Shown here one piece after another: positions 9,891 through 20,332 of a stretch of 64,000 nucleotides of DNA. This DNA is from Corynespora cassiicola (lineage: Eukaryota > Ascomycota > Dothideomycetes > Pleosporales > Corynesporascaceae). The translations under genes were made by a program, and so were the position numbers. Below the pieces are notes generated by a model. It saw only the letters and a list, made by a program, of their open reading frames with translations. It did not search any database and was not told the DNA's origin. Position 1 is the stretch's first letter. Each line of letters opens with the position of its first letter. The stretch lies in NCBI GenBank assembly GCA_022059125.1, contig JAEUWY010000005.1, positions 5,208,001-5,272,000 of the forward strand, given 5' to 3'.

Positions 9891-12475
9891 ATGCCGAAAG
9901 TGCTCAGCTACACGCCGCAGTGGCTGCAGCGCCCAAATCCCGGCTATCACATCTTTGCGCCAAAGGCCGTCGCTCCCAACGCGTTGGTCCCAAAGAAGCG
10001 ACAAGAAGACGAGAATATACACCGCAAGACAATTGCCACCAGAGGATCCGAGATATTTGTAGCGGTCGGACATGAGATCCGCTGGGCAGATCTGGCGGCG
10101 CTGAAAGAAGAGACCGCATCCTCGTACCGCACCCTCAAAGTCTCGATACCTCTTCCCATCACGCGCCTTACCCTATCCCCATATGGCGATTACCTGGCTG
10201 TCTCTACCTCGCACACCGTTCACGTCGTACACCTCCCCGACTCAAGTACGCTTGCCGCCGACGACAACACTACCATCAAGCCGAAGACATTCCAAGTTGG
10301 CCCTACCGCCCACGTATTGGAAGAATCGCCGGTAGCCTCGATCCTGTGGCACCCGCTGGGCTATCACGGACGATGTCTGATTACAATCACACGAGCCGGA
10401 GTGGTGCGCCTGTGGGAGGTTAATAGGTCGGATCGTTCAACATTCAGCGAGCCCACGCTGTCAATTGACATTCAAAAGCTGGCAAATGCGACATGTGAGC
10501 AGGATGATCTCAGCGCATCAAAGTATGGGGCACCCAAGGGCTTTTCGCCGGACTCGGTTGAGTTAGAGGCTGCTTCGGCTTGTTTTGGAGATTTTCCAGA
10601 ACAAGAGGGAGTTCACGGCTGGGCCCCTCTAACACTTTGGATCGCAATGATTGGCGGAGATGTATATGCTCTTTGTCCTCTCCTACCGAGCAAGTGGCAG
10701 CTGTTTGAATCGACTGGAGCAACCACGTTTCTACAGACATTGACTTCATCTGTCAATATCAATCACGCGGAGATTGAGGAGGACGAAGAAGCACCTGACG
10801 ACGTCAAAGAAGTTGCGCAGAAGCAACTCTCATGGCTTTCGGATATATTGTATCAGGAGCCATTCAAGGAGCAACACCATGATGGAGATTCGGTCAAGGT
10901 CTTCACCCGGCCAGGAAGTGTGCCTGCCATTCCTCTTCTACAGGGACCCTTCAATATTGCTCCCGAGGTCGATGAGTTTGAGTTGAGCGACATTGTTGTC
11001 TATTCTCTCAAGACCTTCTTTGAAGGCACGGATGAGGAGGCGGCTGAGGGCCTTCCCGCAGCAGTCATTTGCCTCCTTACCGACACATGCAGGGTGCACA
11101 TCTGTTTAGACCTGGAGGGCGTCGAGGGCCGATGGCTTCCCTCTGTTGTAATTTGAATCCCTGCCATTGTCCTCCCGCTACTGCTAACACTGAACAGAAA
11201 TATCACGAGCCCTATCAACTCCCTGATTGGACTCTTTACGTTGCCGAAACAGTCGTCCTTAGAGATGATGACAAGCCATCTTTCAACCAGTGCATCACGC
11301 CTGATGTTCACACTGATTTTTCCTTCTTCGTTTCGGATGCCAGCGGAGTGTTCTATGTCTCCCTCGAATCCTGGATCCGAAAACTCGAGAATGAATTGTC
11401 CGAGCCTCAACAGGAAGGTGCCGGTTTCCGCCTGAAACGTCTACTAGATTCAGCAAGCACGCATGCGGAAAAGTGCATCCAAGGACGTCCGCGTAATGAG
11501 CCCGACCAAGAAGACGTCACAGCGGCCGTGATCATTGAAGATGGCAACATTGGGTATCTCCTTCTTACCTCCATAGATGACGAGCCTCATGCCGTCATTC
11601 TGGATGCCCCCGAGGATGGTGTGCCTACCGCAGAGGAGATTGCCGAATGGTGGACTGTGCCTGGACCCGCTCGGACGACGCGCCAGCCATGGCGGCCTCG
11701 TAAAGAGCTCTATGAGCCTATTGATCTCCATGCTGCCATTGACAGGATTGTTCCTGCAAGGCACAAAGCCACATTCAAAGACGAAATCCGGCTTTCACCT
11801 GCCAATCTCGAGCTGTTGCTGGGCGCTCATAAGGTTCTAGCCCACCATACACATCGGCTTCAAACGGCCGTTGCAGACTTGTTCAACCAGTGTGAGCGTC
11901 TTCGTCAAGAATTCAGAGACCAGATATACCGCACTGCACAGCTTGTCCCCAAGATTGATTCGGCGACTGGTAGCGACGAGGTAGACGCCGGATCCGGAGC
12001 TCGCATCAACGCAAGAGTTGAGGAGCGGCTCGAGAGGGTTAAGACGAGGCAGGAGGAAATCAACGCGCGCTATGAGAACCTTAGGAGAAAGATGGCCATG
12101 GTGGGCGGGACAGAGCTCAGTGAGAGGGAAGCTGCTTGGCTGGACGAGCTGCAACTGCTTGGCAGCGCTCTTGACAAGAACCAGCGAACTCTGACCGACG
12201 ACATCGATGGCAGCGAGGTGCCCGCTTGGAAGCGCATCGAAACGCTCAAGAGTAAAAAGCAGACGATAGAAGAGCAGATCCAAGAGCTGCGCAAAGGAGA
12301 CGAGGAGCAGGAGCGGACGCCAGCCGCTGTGAGGGTGCCGGCCCACTCGCGGAAGCAAGAAAACGAACAAGTCGAAGCGCTGCTTCAACAGGAAGCTGCA
12401 TTAGTAGAGGCGGCTACCAACAAGTTGAGGAGCCTGGGCGTGTCGATACCCGTGCACTCGGAGAACGGGGACTAA
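9891..12475 (+). CDS. nucleoporin Nup82/Nup88
   Basis: CDS join(9891..11147, 11198..12475), 844 residues. It is a cytoplasmic-face nuclear pore subunit that works with Nup159 and Nsp1 in mRNA export. The start MPKVLSYTPQWLQRP agrees with filamentous-fungal orthologues as I remember them. The N-terminal part (about residues 50-450) has beta-propeller-like spacing (LTLSPYGDYLAVS, ASILWHPLGYHGRCLITITRAGVVRLWEV). The last 250 residues are rich in Glu, Arg and Lys with heptad-like coiled-coil character. The 50-nt intron (GTAATT...CTAAC...CAG) restores PSV-KYHEPYQ. Identification rests on the N-terminus and the domain order. Confidence 0.85.
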
Positions 12476-13881
12476 GGGAAACACCGAGGTATCGATGACG
12501 GGTTACTGGCAATGCTAAGCATCACCCAAGCGGGCGGGGACTTGGGCCCCGCGGTTTTGATTTTAGGATCTTTGTGTGACAGTTGTGAGCATGATCAGGA
12601 GGAAAAGAAAACATCGATGAACCGTCGCGGACCCCGGAGCATCGTCAGCTGTTGCACTGACAGCTTACGAGGGTGGCGGGTACGAATGATAATCCTATTC
12701 CAACACATTGATCGTCTCTTATCGCGCAAGTTTGCCTTTTTTTCCCCTCTACTGTACGGACGGCAGTCGTTACTGTTCTCGTTGTCACCGTCGCCCCTCA
12801 GATGTACCGGCAATTAGGATAGCGAATGGACGAGCCTGGCATCGAGGGAGGGTGTGGGTTCGTTACGACGTCTTCGGGGCACAGTCGAGGCCGTGAACCT
12901 ATCTCAGCAACGCTCGCTTGCATAGACCCATCAGGGGCAAGAAACAAAGCCCCAATCAGAAGGCTGCAGACACGATGGGCATTGGCTGCACCCTGATGCA
13001 GCGACATGGTCGATGGCAGGCAACTATATTGTTCCCTTCCCCCAGGGCTGAATGGGTGCAGCAGGCAAGAAGCGTGTGCATTGATGCTTATTTTAAACGG
13101 CCCTCAAGCAGGCAGGCAGGCTGACTGTGTTGGGTCGCCATGGCTGTCCATCTTGCAGCGAGGCCTCCGGGGGGTTGGGAGGGGGGCGGAGCTGCGATGA
13201 AGGCGATGTCGATGGAGCATGCCCCGCTGCAGCGAAGTGAACCTTATCATCACGCCCGCGTCACATCACGGACGGGCAGAGTCGCGCGCCAAAGCGGGCG
13301 GTGGATGTCTAGGGCCGTGTTGGAGTCGGTCTGCTCGGTGCATACTTCGCAGATGGAGCCGTGCAGAAATCTCTTGCGGCGCGGTCGCGGTGGAGTCGGG
13401 CGCTTAAGCCCATCCCGACTGCCGAGAGGGGCTGCAGATATATCACAATGTGGGCAAATCAGACGGCGGGCTCCAGCTGGCCGGGGGCCAGACAGTGATC
13501 CGGCCGTCTTGGGGGATGCCTCCCGCCCGCGAGAGCTCGCATCGCTCCGCTCGTTGGCTGCTGGCCCCTGGCGGGCTGCAGGGTTGCCAATAACCAGCCC
13601 TGGCGCCGATTCGCTGCCGCGCTGCTGAACCCCAAGCTGACATGCACCGGCTGGCCAGCCATGGAGAGGGCCTACTCTCCATGGAGGGTCGCACGAGGCG
13701 CACATGGCCACGCCTTGGATCCCATTAAGTGCTCAGGGCCCGCCACCGCACGCTGCCGCCCTGCGTCGACTCCACTGCATCTCCAACCCTTTGTCGGACC
13801 TGTGTATTCATTGTTGCCGTTAACTGAAGAGCTGGGATCCCCATACACAGGAGCAACAAGAAGACCCGCCCAACCGCCGCA
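12476..13881. other. intergenic region, nothing recognised
   Basis: Open frames of up to about 160 residues at 13140-13711 lie on both strands and have the composition of GC-rich noise. The last part is the promoter of the copper protein gene at 13882. No repeat or RNA gene was seen. Confidence 0.45.
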
Positions 13882-14776
13882 ATGTTCCGTTTCACTGAGC
13901 TTGTGTTCCTCGTTGCCAGTTGGTCCTCGCTGCTGAGCCTCGCCTCTGCGCATACCGTCATTGTCTACCCGGGCTGGAGAGGCAACAACATCCACACCAA
14001 TGGAACCGTGTCGGATACGGACCCAAGCATAAAGCCCGGCTCGCTGGGCATCAACTACGAAAATGGCACCTACGGCTTTCCCTACGGCATGCAATGGATG
14101 TATCCATGTACGTTGATTTTCGCCCCAAAGCTTCACCAGCTGACAGCTCTCCAGGCGGAGGCATGCCCACGTCGCAGAACCGCTCCCTGTGGCCGGTGAG
14201 GGGCGGCGCCATCTCGATCCAGCCCGGATGGTTCCCGGGCCACTCGCTCGCCCTTTTCTATATCAACATGGGCTACGGCAACGAGCCGCTCAACTTCTCG
14301 CACGCCATGCTGCCCATGTTCCAAATCGTCGGCCCTTCCAACGTGCAATACAACGGCACTTTCTGTCTTCCGCAGGTCCCGCTACCCGCAGGCTACGAGC
14401 CCAAGGTCGGAGACAATGCGACTATCCAGGTCATTGAGACTGCGCAGCACGGCGGCGCCCTATACAACGTAAGCCAAATACCTTGCCCCTCACCACCGCT
14501 TTCCGCAACATGCGGCGCGCGCATGCAGTCAACCGCTAACTTTTTTTTCTTCTTCCCTCGCAGTGCGCAGACATTACCTTTGCCGAGCCCGAGGACGTGC
14601 CCGAAGTCAACAGGGACAACTGCTTCAACTCGACGCAGCCGGGCGAGGAAATCGGCTTCCAGCTCGTCTACGCGACGACGAGCTCGCCTGCCGCCCGGAC
14701 CCTCGTCCTCAACGCCTACGCCTCCTTCGCCGTGCCGCTCATGCTCGCCGCCGCGTCATGGCTGACCTGGTTCTAA
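13882..14776 (+). CDS. secreted GPI-anchored copper protein of the X325/BIM1-like family
   Basis: CDS join(13882..14107, 14155..14468, 14564..14776), 250 residues. The signal peptide (residues 1-23, ending SLASA) is followed by His24, which would become the N-terminal copper-binding His of the mature protein, as in LPMO-like X325/BIM1 proteins. Conserved segments are HTVIVYPGWRGN, GMQWMYPCGGMPTSQNR, SIQPGWFPGHS, FYINMGYGN, FCLPQVPLP and ALYNCADITFAEP. A terminal hydrophobic tail suggests GPI attachment. Introns of 47 and 95 nt restore YPC-GGMP and LYN-CADI. Family members are described as copper-binding cell-surface proteins lacking LPMO activity, with Bim1 of Cryptococcus implicated in copper acquisition. 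The role here is inferred from the family. Confidence 0.9.
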
Positions 14777-15783
14777 TCCATCTAACCTTTTCTGGAGCGC
14801 AAAAAATCCCACGGCCTTGGCTTTCTCGCCCTCGTCTTTCTTTTTTTCTTGTTTATTGGACGCGAAAGGTTGGCTTGCGTGGCACCTTAAGTTTTTGGCT
14901 CGTTGGCGTTTGGTGTAGGCGAGATATCCTGGGGCATCTATCGACTCGTTCTTTGGCGGCATTCACACACACACACATCCTACTATCAGGTGGAACAGGG
15001 ACGGTTGGTTGGTTGGTTGGCTGGCGAGAGGGAGGGATACATAAATCTCACAGTCCATGTATTGGACATTTTGAATTGGAGCGCCATCTACTACTACCCA
15101 AAGGAAGAGCGCGCGCGAGGCTAATTGCCAACGAAACTTGCGGAAATGCTTACGGCGATGGAAGAAGGTTTCTGCTCACTCACACAGCTGCCATGTACAT
15201 AGCCCGGGCGCTGGTGGGGGAGTGCCGCTTCTGCCGTTTATTATTCTTATCTAACCTTGGGAGCAGACCGGCGTCGCGGTGGGCACGCTTGGCTTCTGGC
15301 TTTCCTCCTCTCGTAGGGGAGACTTCTAATGAAAGAATGGTTTCAATCATTCATGGGTTGCCATGTGTGCGTGCATGTCTTGCTGATGATGCATTGTGGG
15401 CGTGGCGTTTCGAGTGCGCTGATGCTGACGCTGGGCAGGACGCCGCAAGTGAGGTATGATGAAATCAGGCAAACTGTGCTGTCGAAATGGACGTCATGGT
15501 AGGCCTGATCTGCGCGTCCTGATGTCGCTGGATGGTTTGTTTTTTGGAGGGACAGCGACTGGAATAGCTCACGGTGAGTGAGGGTCTCGGGGAGGGACCC
15601 GATATGCTGTGGAACTAACTTGCGTGGAATCTGTTACATCTATTAGCGTACGCTAATCTCGATGATGATGCTGAGGCATGATTTCATGTAAGAGCCATGT
15701 ATATCCTGGGCGATCTGCACGAGGGCCGCAACCATGTGACTTGTAGGCACGTGAGTCGATTCTGGTGTGATCCAGAAGGTATC

Positions 15784-15801
15784 TACCTAGGTACCTAGGT
15801 A
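15784..15801. repeat. 18-bp perfect palindrome TACCTAGGTACCTAGGTA
   Basis: The sequence equals its own reverse complement. The 10-bp core TACCTAGGTA occurs again at 2802 and 52272 in other intergenic regions, and a near copy lies at about 47474. Confidence 0.7.
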
Positions 15802-17046
15802 AGTACCTACTTCGGGAAATTGGAAGATAAGAGAGGAGCATACTGAAATAAAAAATGATGATCCTCTGTTGCCCGTGCTCGTGAAGGGAGAGCACGTACA
15901 GTATATATATCTATATTCGGACTAACCCTACGAGCTCACCGGGCGTAACGGCAACCAGGCGTCCCCTGCACCTTCACCACATTGCTCGAAAATAACCCCG
16001 CTTGAGCGCTCCTCAATATATCTAGAATTAGTGAGGTTGCAGAAATGTCCGGCGGGGTAAAAAAAAATGAATCCAAGCAGCTCCCCATATCGATATCCGC
16101 AGCGGTCCGCGGGCCAGGGACCGAAGACGCGCCGATGCTTCTTCTCCTGTTTCTGGAAGACTTGCGAAATACAACTCTAAGTTGTTCACAGCAAACGTTG
16201 CGAGATTCAAGTGGGCCTACTGCACTCACATGATCGAGCTTTTTGAAATGCTAAAGTCTGCAATTTCATCGACTTGATTGAGCAATTGGCCCATCGGGAT
16301 GTGGGGCAAGGTTTATCCAGCGCACTTCCGCAGGCTACTTCTATCTAGAGCGATACCCCCTGAGCTCTTGTCTTCATATTCTGTCCCGGGGATCAAGTTG
16401 GTATTTAGCAAAAGTCTACGAATGTCATTCGGATCTAGCAGCCCTTGGGCTTGGTAAAGACTCTGGTTACATAACCAAATGTTTACGAGCACTAGGCAGA
16501 AGGAAGTGGAGTTGAGACTAGAACTCAGCTTTACATCATGGCTCACCGCTACTTGGCTCACTTACATCTTATGTCTATACAGCCCATGACTAGTTATATG
16601 TGGCCAACACATGGTAAGCTCAACACCATTTTGAGCATCTTCGTCTCGATTTTCGGAGACGAGGGTCCCCATGTCACCTATGCCATTTCCTCTTCTCAAA
16701 CCCATCCTCATACGCCACGTCCGTTCAGGCTGCTAGTATTGGGCTTTATACCACGTGCGGAAACAGTCGCGATGATGACGCAACTCATTAGATTACCTGA
16801 ACCCAAGGCAAATCAAGGCAATAAGCCCATGATCAGAGATCCTGCCCTGCAATGTCTTTACTTATCCGCTTCATGCCTATCTTTGCAAAGCTCCTACCAG
16901 GCCTTAGTACCAGGGGCGGGCACTGATCAACATTTGGCAAAGCGCTTTTGAAGGAAGCCATGACCACGCAGTAGGTAGTACTTTCGCTCCGGCCAAAATA
17001 ATACGAGGGTACCTGCCCATCAAGCTAGAGTTGTTCAGCTCGACAC

Positions 17047-17053
17047 TATAAAA
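17047..17053 (+). promoter_or_regulatory. TATA box of the amine oxidase gene
   Basis: TATAAAA lies about 107 bp upstream of the ATG at 17154. The spacing is compatible with a 5' leader of about 70-80 nt. Confidence 0.6.
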
Positions 17054-17153
17054 TCCATGACTTACTTCCTCGGGTTTTTCGTCTCATCAGTTTTCCGTCA
17101 CATTGAATTTTCTCTGTTCTATTCCCCTTAACCCAACATTCTACTACATCACC

Positions 17154-18629
17154 ATGGCCTCTTTCCTCAATGGGAGACTGTGGGTGAAGAGCTGTGTTCA
17201 ACTTTTACTAAGCTCCTCCCTGGCGTTTTCCGTATACGCAGCCACAATTCCGGAATCTGTCGACGTTGCGATTGTTGGAGGTGGCCTTTCAGGTCTCACA
17301 GCAGCAAGAGACTTGCTCGCGGCAGGGAAATCCGTCATCATTTTAGAGGCTCGTGAACGCACCGGTGGAAAAGTGTACAACAAGGAACTACAAAATGGGG
17401 GTGTCACCGAAGTTGGAGCAGAGTTTGTTGGGCCAACGCAGGATGAAGCCATCAAACTAATTTCTGAGCTGGGTCTTGAGTTATTCGGCGTCTACAATGA
17501 AGGCTCACCTGTTCTATGGCACAACAACAATCGAACAGTGATTCCCCCAAGCTCGCTTCTGGGTACCGCTCTACCTTTCGATCCACTTTCTTTGACTCAG
17601 CTAGCAGCTGCCCAGACGCAGCTCAATACGTGGGCCGCCGAACTCAACGTCTCAGCTCCTTGGTCGCACCCAAAGGCACAAGAATGGGATGCAATCTCAT
17701 TCGAACAATGGCAAATACAACAGCTCCTGGTTCCGGATGCCAGATTTATGCTCGAAAGCCTTGCTCTTGCTATATGGGCAGAGCAATCACGCGCCTTGTC
17801 TCTCTTATACGTAATTGCTTATATCGCATCGGCCGGAAACGAGACGGAGGTGGGCACATTGACCCGCCTGTATGAGATCGACAATGCAGCCCAGCAGTGG
17901 AGAGTGGTCGGTGGCACTGGACTTATCCCACAAAGGCTTTCCGAAAGAGTCGGGAGTGAGCACATTTCGCTCAATTCGCCGGTCAAAAGCATCACAAAAC
18001 AGGGTGCAGTTTACCAAGTCCACTCTCCGGCTGGAACAGTACAAGCCAAGAGCGTCGTTCTTGCCCTTGGGCCAACTCTTGTTGATCAGATCACCTTCTC
18101 CCCATCTCTTCCAGACGCACGCCAGCAGCTGAACAAGCAGATGCGGCTTGGTGCCATTGGCAAGGGTGTACCCATCTACCCGACTCCGTTTTGGCGTGAG
18201 GAAAGCCTCATGGGCCAAGCTATCAGTGATCTCAATGCCACCAAAATCACTTTTGACAGTTCTCCGGAGGATGCTTCTTTTGGAGCAATTCTCGGCTTCC
18301 TCCTTGGAGACGATGCTCGCCGACTTGACACTCAAACACCAGAACAAGTCCAGGCCGCCGTAATTTCGGATGTTGTGCGATACTTTGGCGAGAATGCGAC
18401 TGGCATAACGGAGTTTGCGCTCCAGCGCTGGGATTTGGAGGAATACATTTGGGGTGGACCGACCGCCAATGCGCCACCGAATGTTCTTGCACAGTACGGA
18501 TCTGCACTACGCCAGAGCGTAGATGGCATACATTTCGCAGGTACCGAGACGAGTGAGTACTGGACTGGATACATGGACGGCGCTATCAGGGCGGGCCAGC
18601 GTGTCGCGAAGGAGATTGTCGGGTCGTAG
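17154..18629 (+). CDS. secreted flavin-containing amine oxidase
   Basis: The protein has 491 residues from the ATG at 17154, intronless. The first 30 residues form a hydrophobic signal or anchor sequence (VQLLLSSSLAFSVYAA). The FAD-binding motif VAIVGGGLSG is at about 38-47, followed by EARERTGGKV with the second Gly-rich signature of the monoamine oxidase family. The C-terminal IHFAGTETSEYWTGYMDGA segment contacts the flavin in this family. Several N-x-S/T sites fit passage through the secretory pathway. The enzyme should oxidise amines to aldehydes with H2O2 and ammonia release; the substrate is unknown. A clear TATA box suggests regulated expression. The nearest relatives are probably other fungal MAO-like proteins. 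Confidence 0.9.
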   Translation: MASFLNGRLWVKSCVQLLLSSSLAFSVYAATIPESVDVAIVGGGLSGLTAARDLLAAGKSVIILEARERTGGKVYNKELQNGGVTEVGAEFVGPTQDEAIKLISELGLELFGVYNEGSPVLWHNNNRTVIPPSSLLGTALPFDPLSLTQLAAAQTQLNTWAAELNVSAPWSHPKAQEWDAISFEQWQIQQLLVPDARFMLESLALAIWAEQSRALSLLYVIAYIASAGNETEVGTLTRLYEIDNAAQQWRVVGGTGLIPQRLSERVGSEHISLNSPVKSITKQGAVYQVHSPAGTVQAKSVVLALGPTLVDQITFSPSLPDARQQLNKQMRLGAIGKGVPIYPTPFWREESLMGQAISDLNATKITFDSSPEDASFGAILGFLLGDDARRLDTQTPEQVQAAVISDVVRYFGENATGITEFALQRWDLEEYIWGGPTANAPPNVLAQYGSALRQSVDGIHFAGTETSEYWTGYMDGAIRAGQRVAKEIVGS

Positions 18630-19031
18630 AAACCACAACCGTGTCACATAAGTTAGTATTGCTCTACGGGCATTCCCAATCACATCAAATCAAAAATCAT
18701 CCACCAAGCACACAAACCCATTACGCCGTCACACTATCAGAGTCCGGCTCCTGAAAAACCCTGCATCGTCCCTCATCCCACCCGTTCCGACATTCCGACC
18801 ATTCCGACCCACACAATCCCTGCAGCACCCAAAAAACCTATCCCACCACCCCGCTACGCGCCCATCCCTCGACCACGCACACACCTACGCGCCCATGCAC
18901 GCCGCAACCCTAAATCAACGTCCACTGTGAAAAACCAGCCCCTCCTGATCGTGACATCCCGAGCATGCCCAGCTCGTCATCACACTTCTACCGAGCAGCT
19001 ACGGCGTGATAGTGGAGCGAGCGAGCGGACG
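18630..19031. other. intergenic region with a short CATTCCGAC repeat
   Basis: C-rich promoter region of the SRR1-like gene. Three imperfect copies of CATTCCGAC lie at about 18785-18810. No gene is seen. Confidence 0.4.
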
Positions 19032-19862
19032 ATGGGTCGGCGCGTAAAGCGCGCGCAGGTCCAGGCCGGCGATGGCTGGACCGTCGTCACAACACAGGGG
19101 GCTTCTTCGAGCAAGGGGTCTGGCTCGACGGATGAGGCGGCTCGCGGGGCGAAGCCCGAGCGCGTTGTTGAGGGGCTTACCGTGGAGAGGTTGGTGGGTG
19201 ATTTGAAGGGGCGCGAAGAGCGGTTCAGGGGGACGCAGGTCGCTGCACAGATTGAGCGTGCCTTGGATGCTGGGAAGGGGAAGGCGATTGAGAGTGCTGT
19301 GTGTATCGGCATTGGGAGCTTTAGCCTGGATTGGGAGCACCGGCATCGTGCCATGTGGCAGCTTGTGCTGTTCAGAGGTGTGGTTGCGAAACGTGAGTCA
19401 TCCAAAGCCTTGTATGACTGGAATTTGAGCTCTAATATGCTCGTTTTAGTGAAGGAAATCAACCCTGAATCTCAGATCGCGCTTTATGCCCAAGAGCCCA
19501 TCTTCACGTCCCTCGATATCGAATTCCTAGCCACGTTGGGTATTACGGTCGTTGGTTCGGATATTGAAACACACATCACTCCCACTACCTTTGTGTTCGC
19601 TCCATTCGTGGATTGGCATATCCTTCTTCCGGTATTCCTGAGAGCTAAGAATCCCGAGCTGTACATTGGGAACGAGATCCTGGATGATTATAGCATGTTT
19701 GCAAAGAGCGAGGAGAAAGAAAAGGTGTTGAAAGAGAGCAACGAATTAGGGGAATCCTTCCTCGAGGGAAGGGAGAGTTTAAAGATTGAAGATTTCGCAC
19801 TGCATCCTCATGCATTGAATGGCCTCGTGTTTTATTCCAGGACCAAGGACGATCAAGCATGA
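19032..19862 (+). CDS. SRR1-like domain protein
   Basis: CDS join(19032..19392, 19450..19862), 257 residues from the ATG at 19032. The SRR1-like domain covers most of the protein: CIGIGSFSLDWEHRHRAMWQL, KEINPESQIALYAQEPIFTSLDIEFL, ITPTTFVFAPFVDW, LYIGNEILDDY and ALNGLVFYSR all fit filamentous-fungal members. SRR1 proteins have been tied to circadian and light signalling in plants and to heme regulation in animals; the fungal role is not established. The 57-nt intron (GTGAGT...TTTTAG) is a multiple of three and contains no in-frame stop, so its retention would add 19 residues. Splicing is preferred because it gives AKLKEINP, the family sequence. Confidence 0.85.
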   Translation: MGRRVKRAQVQAGDGWTVVTTQGASSSKGSGSTDEAARGAKPERVVEGLTVERLVGDLKGREERFRGTQVAAQIERALDAGKGKAIESAVCIGIGSFSLDWEHRHRAMWQLVLFRGVVAKRESSKALYDWNLSSNMLVLVKEINPESQIALYAQEPIFTSLDIEFLATLGITVVGSDIETHITPTTFVFAPFVDWHILLPVFLRAKNPELYIGNEILDDYSMFAKSEEKEKVLKESNELGESFLEGRESLKIEDFALHPHALNGLVFYSRTKDDQA

Positions 19863-20332
19863 AGGATTTCAGCGTAAAAAGACCACGAGTACCATCGATT
19901 CATGGCCCGCACACCTTAGGGGACAGGGATTTACGTCGCATCCTTATTCCAGCTACAACGACCGAGGTTTTCCTGTACTACACTCTCGATTCCAGCTACA
20001 ACAAAGTCACTGAAACAAAAGCTCCTTTGCCCGGACACGGAACAGTGTATTTCGAACGTGCTCAGGGCATTGCTCCAGCGGCCCATTCATTGCATTACTT
20101 ACTCACATTCCTAGTGATTAAGCTAGTGGTAGACGTCATACTCTGCGACAAACCAGCCGCTGGACCGTTCCCATGCCACAAGCCGCAATTTCGAGTAGAG
20201 TGTCTAGAGAACATACGAGAAAAGGGAATTATGCTGCGCCATCTTTCGCTCGGCCTCTTTTTTAGCATGCTTTGGTTCATTATCGGCCTGATGAACGCCC
20301 GGTTGTCTCCACTATTTATTGTTTTGGGATAG
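19859..20332 (+). CDS. doubtful open frame overlapping the SRR1-like stop
   Basis: A 157-residue frame starts at an ATG that overlaps the SRR1-like stop codon (ATGA at 19859-19862). It contains two hydrophobic stretches (around residues 79-95 and 129-145) but matches nothing I recognise. Fungi rarely use such overlaps, so this is more likely 3' untranslated sequence that happens to be open. It is listed only because of its length and membrane-like segments. Confidence 0.12.
   Translation: MKDFSVKRPRVPSIHGPHTLGDRDLRRILIPATTTEVFLYYTLDSSYNKVTETKAPLPGHGTVYFERAQGIAPAAHSLHYLLTFLVIKLVVDVILCDKPAAGPFPCHKPQFRVECLENIREKGIMLRHLSLGLFFSMLWFIIGLMNARLSPLFIVLG

Larger units (their letters stand above)
14777..17153. 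other. intergenic region with a palindrome and promoter elements
   Basis: The 2.4 kb hold no supported gene. An 18-bp perfect palindrome lies at 15784-15801, a short GGTT run near 15003-15018, and the TATA box of the amine oxidase at 17047. Short frames around 16313-16951 have no recognisable content. Confidence 0.45.

Noticed and set aside
13140..13711. Long overlapping open frames on both strands
   Set aside because: GC-rich composition keeps several frames open at once; no motif, and no start or splice context supports a gene.
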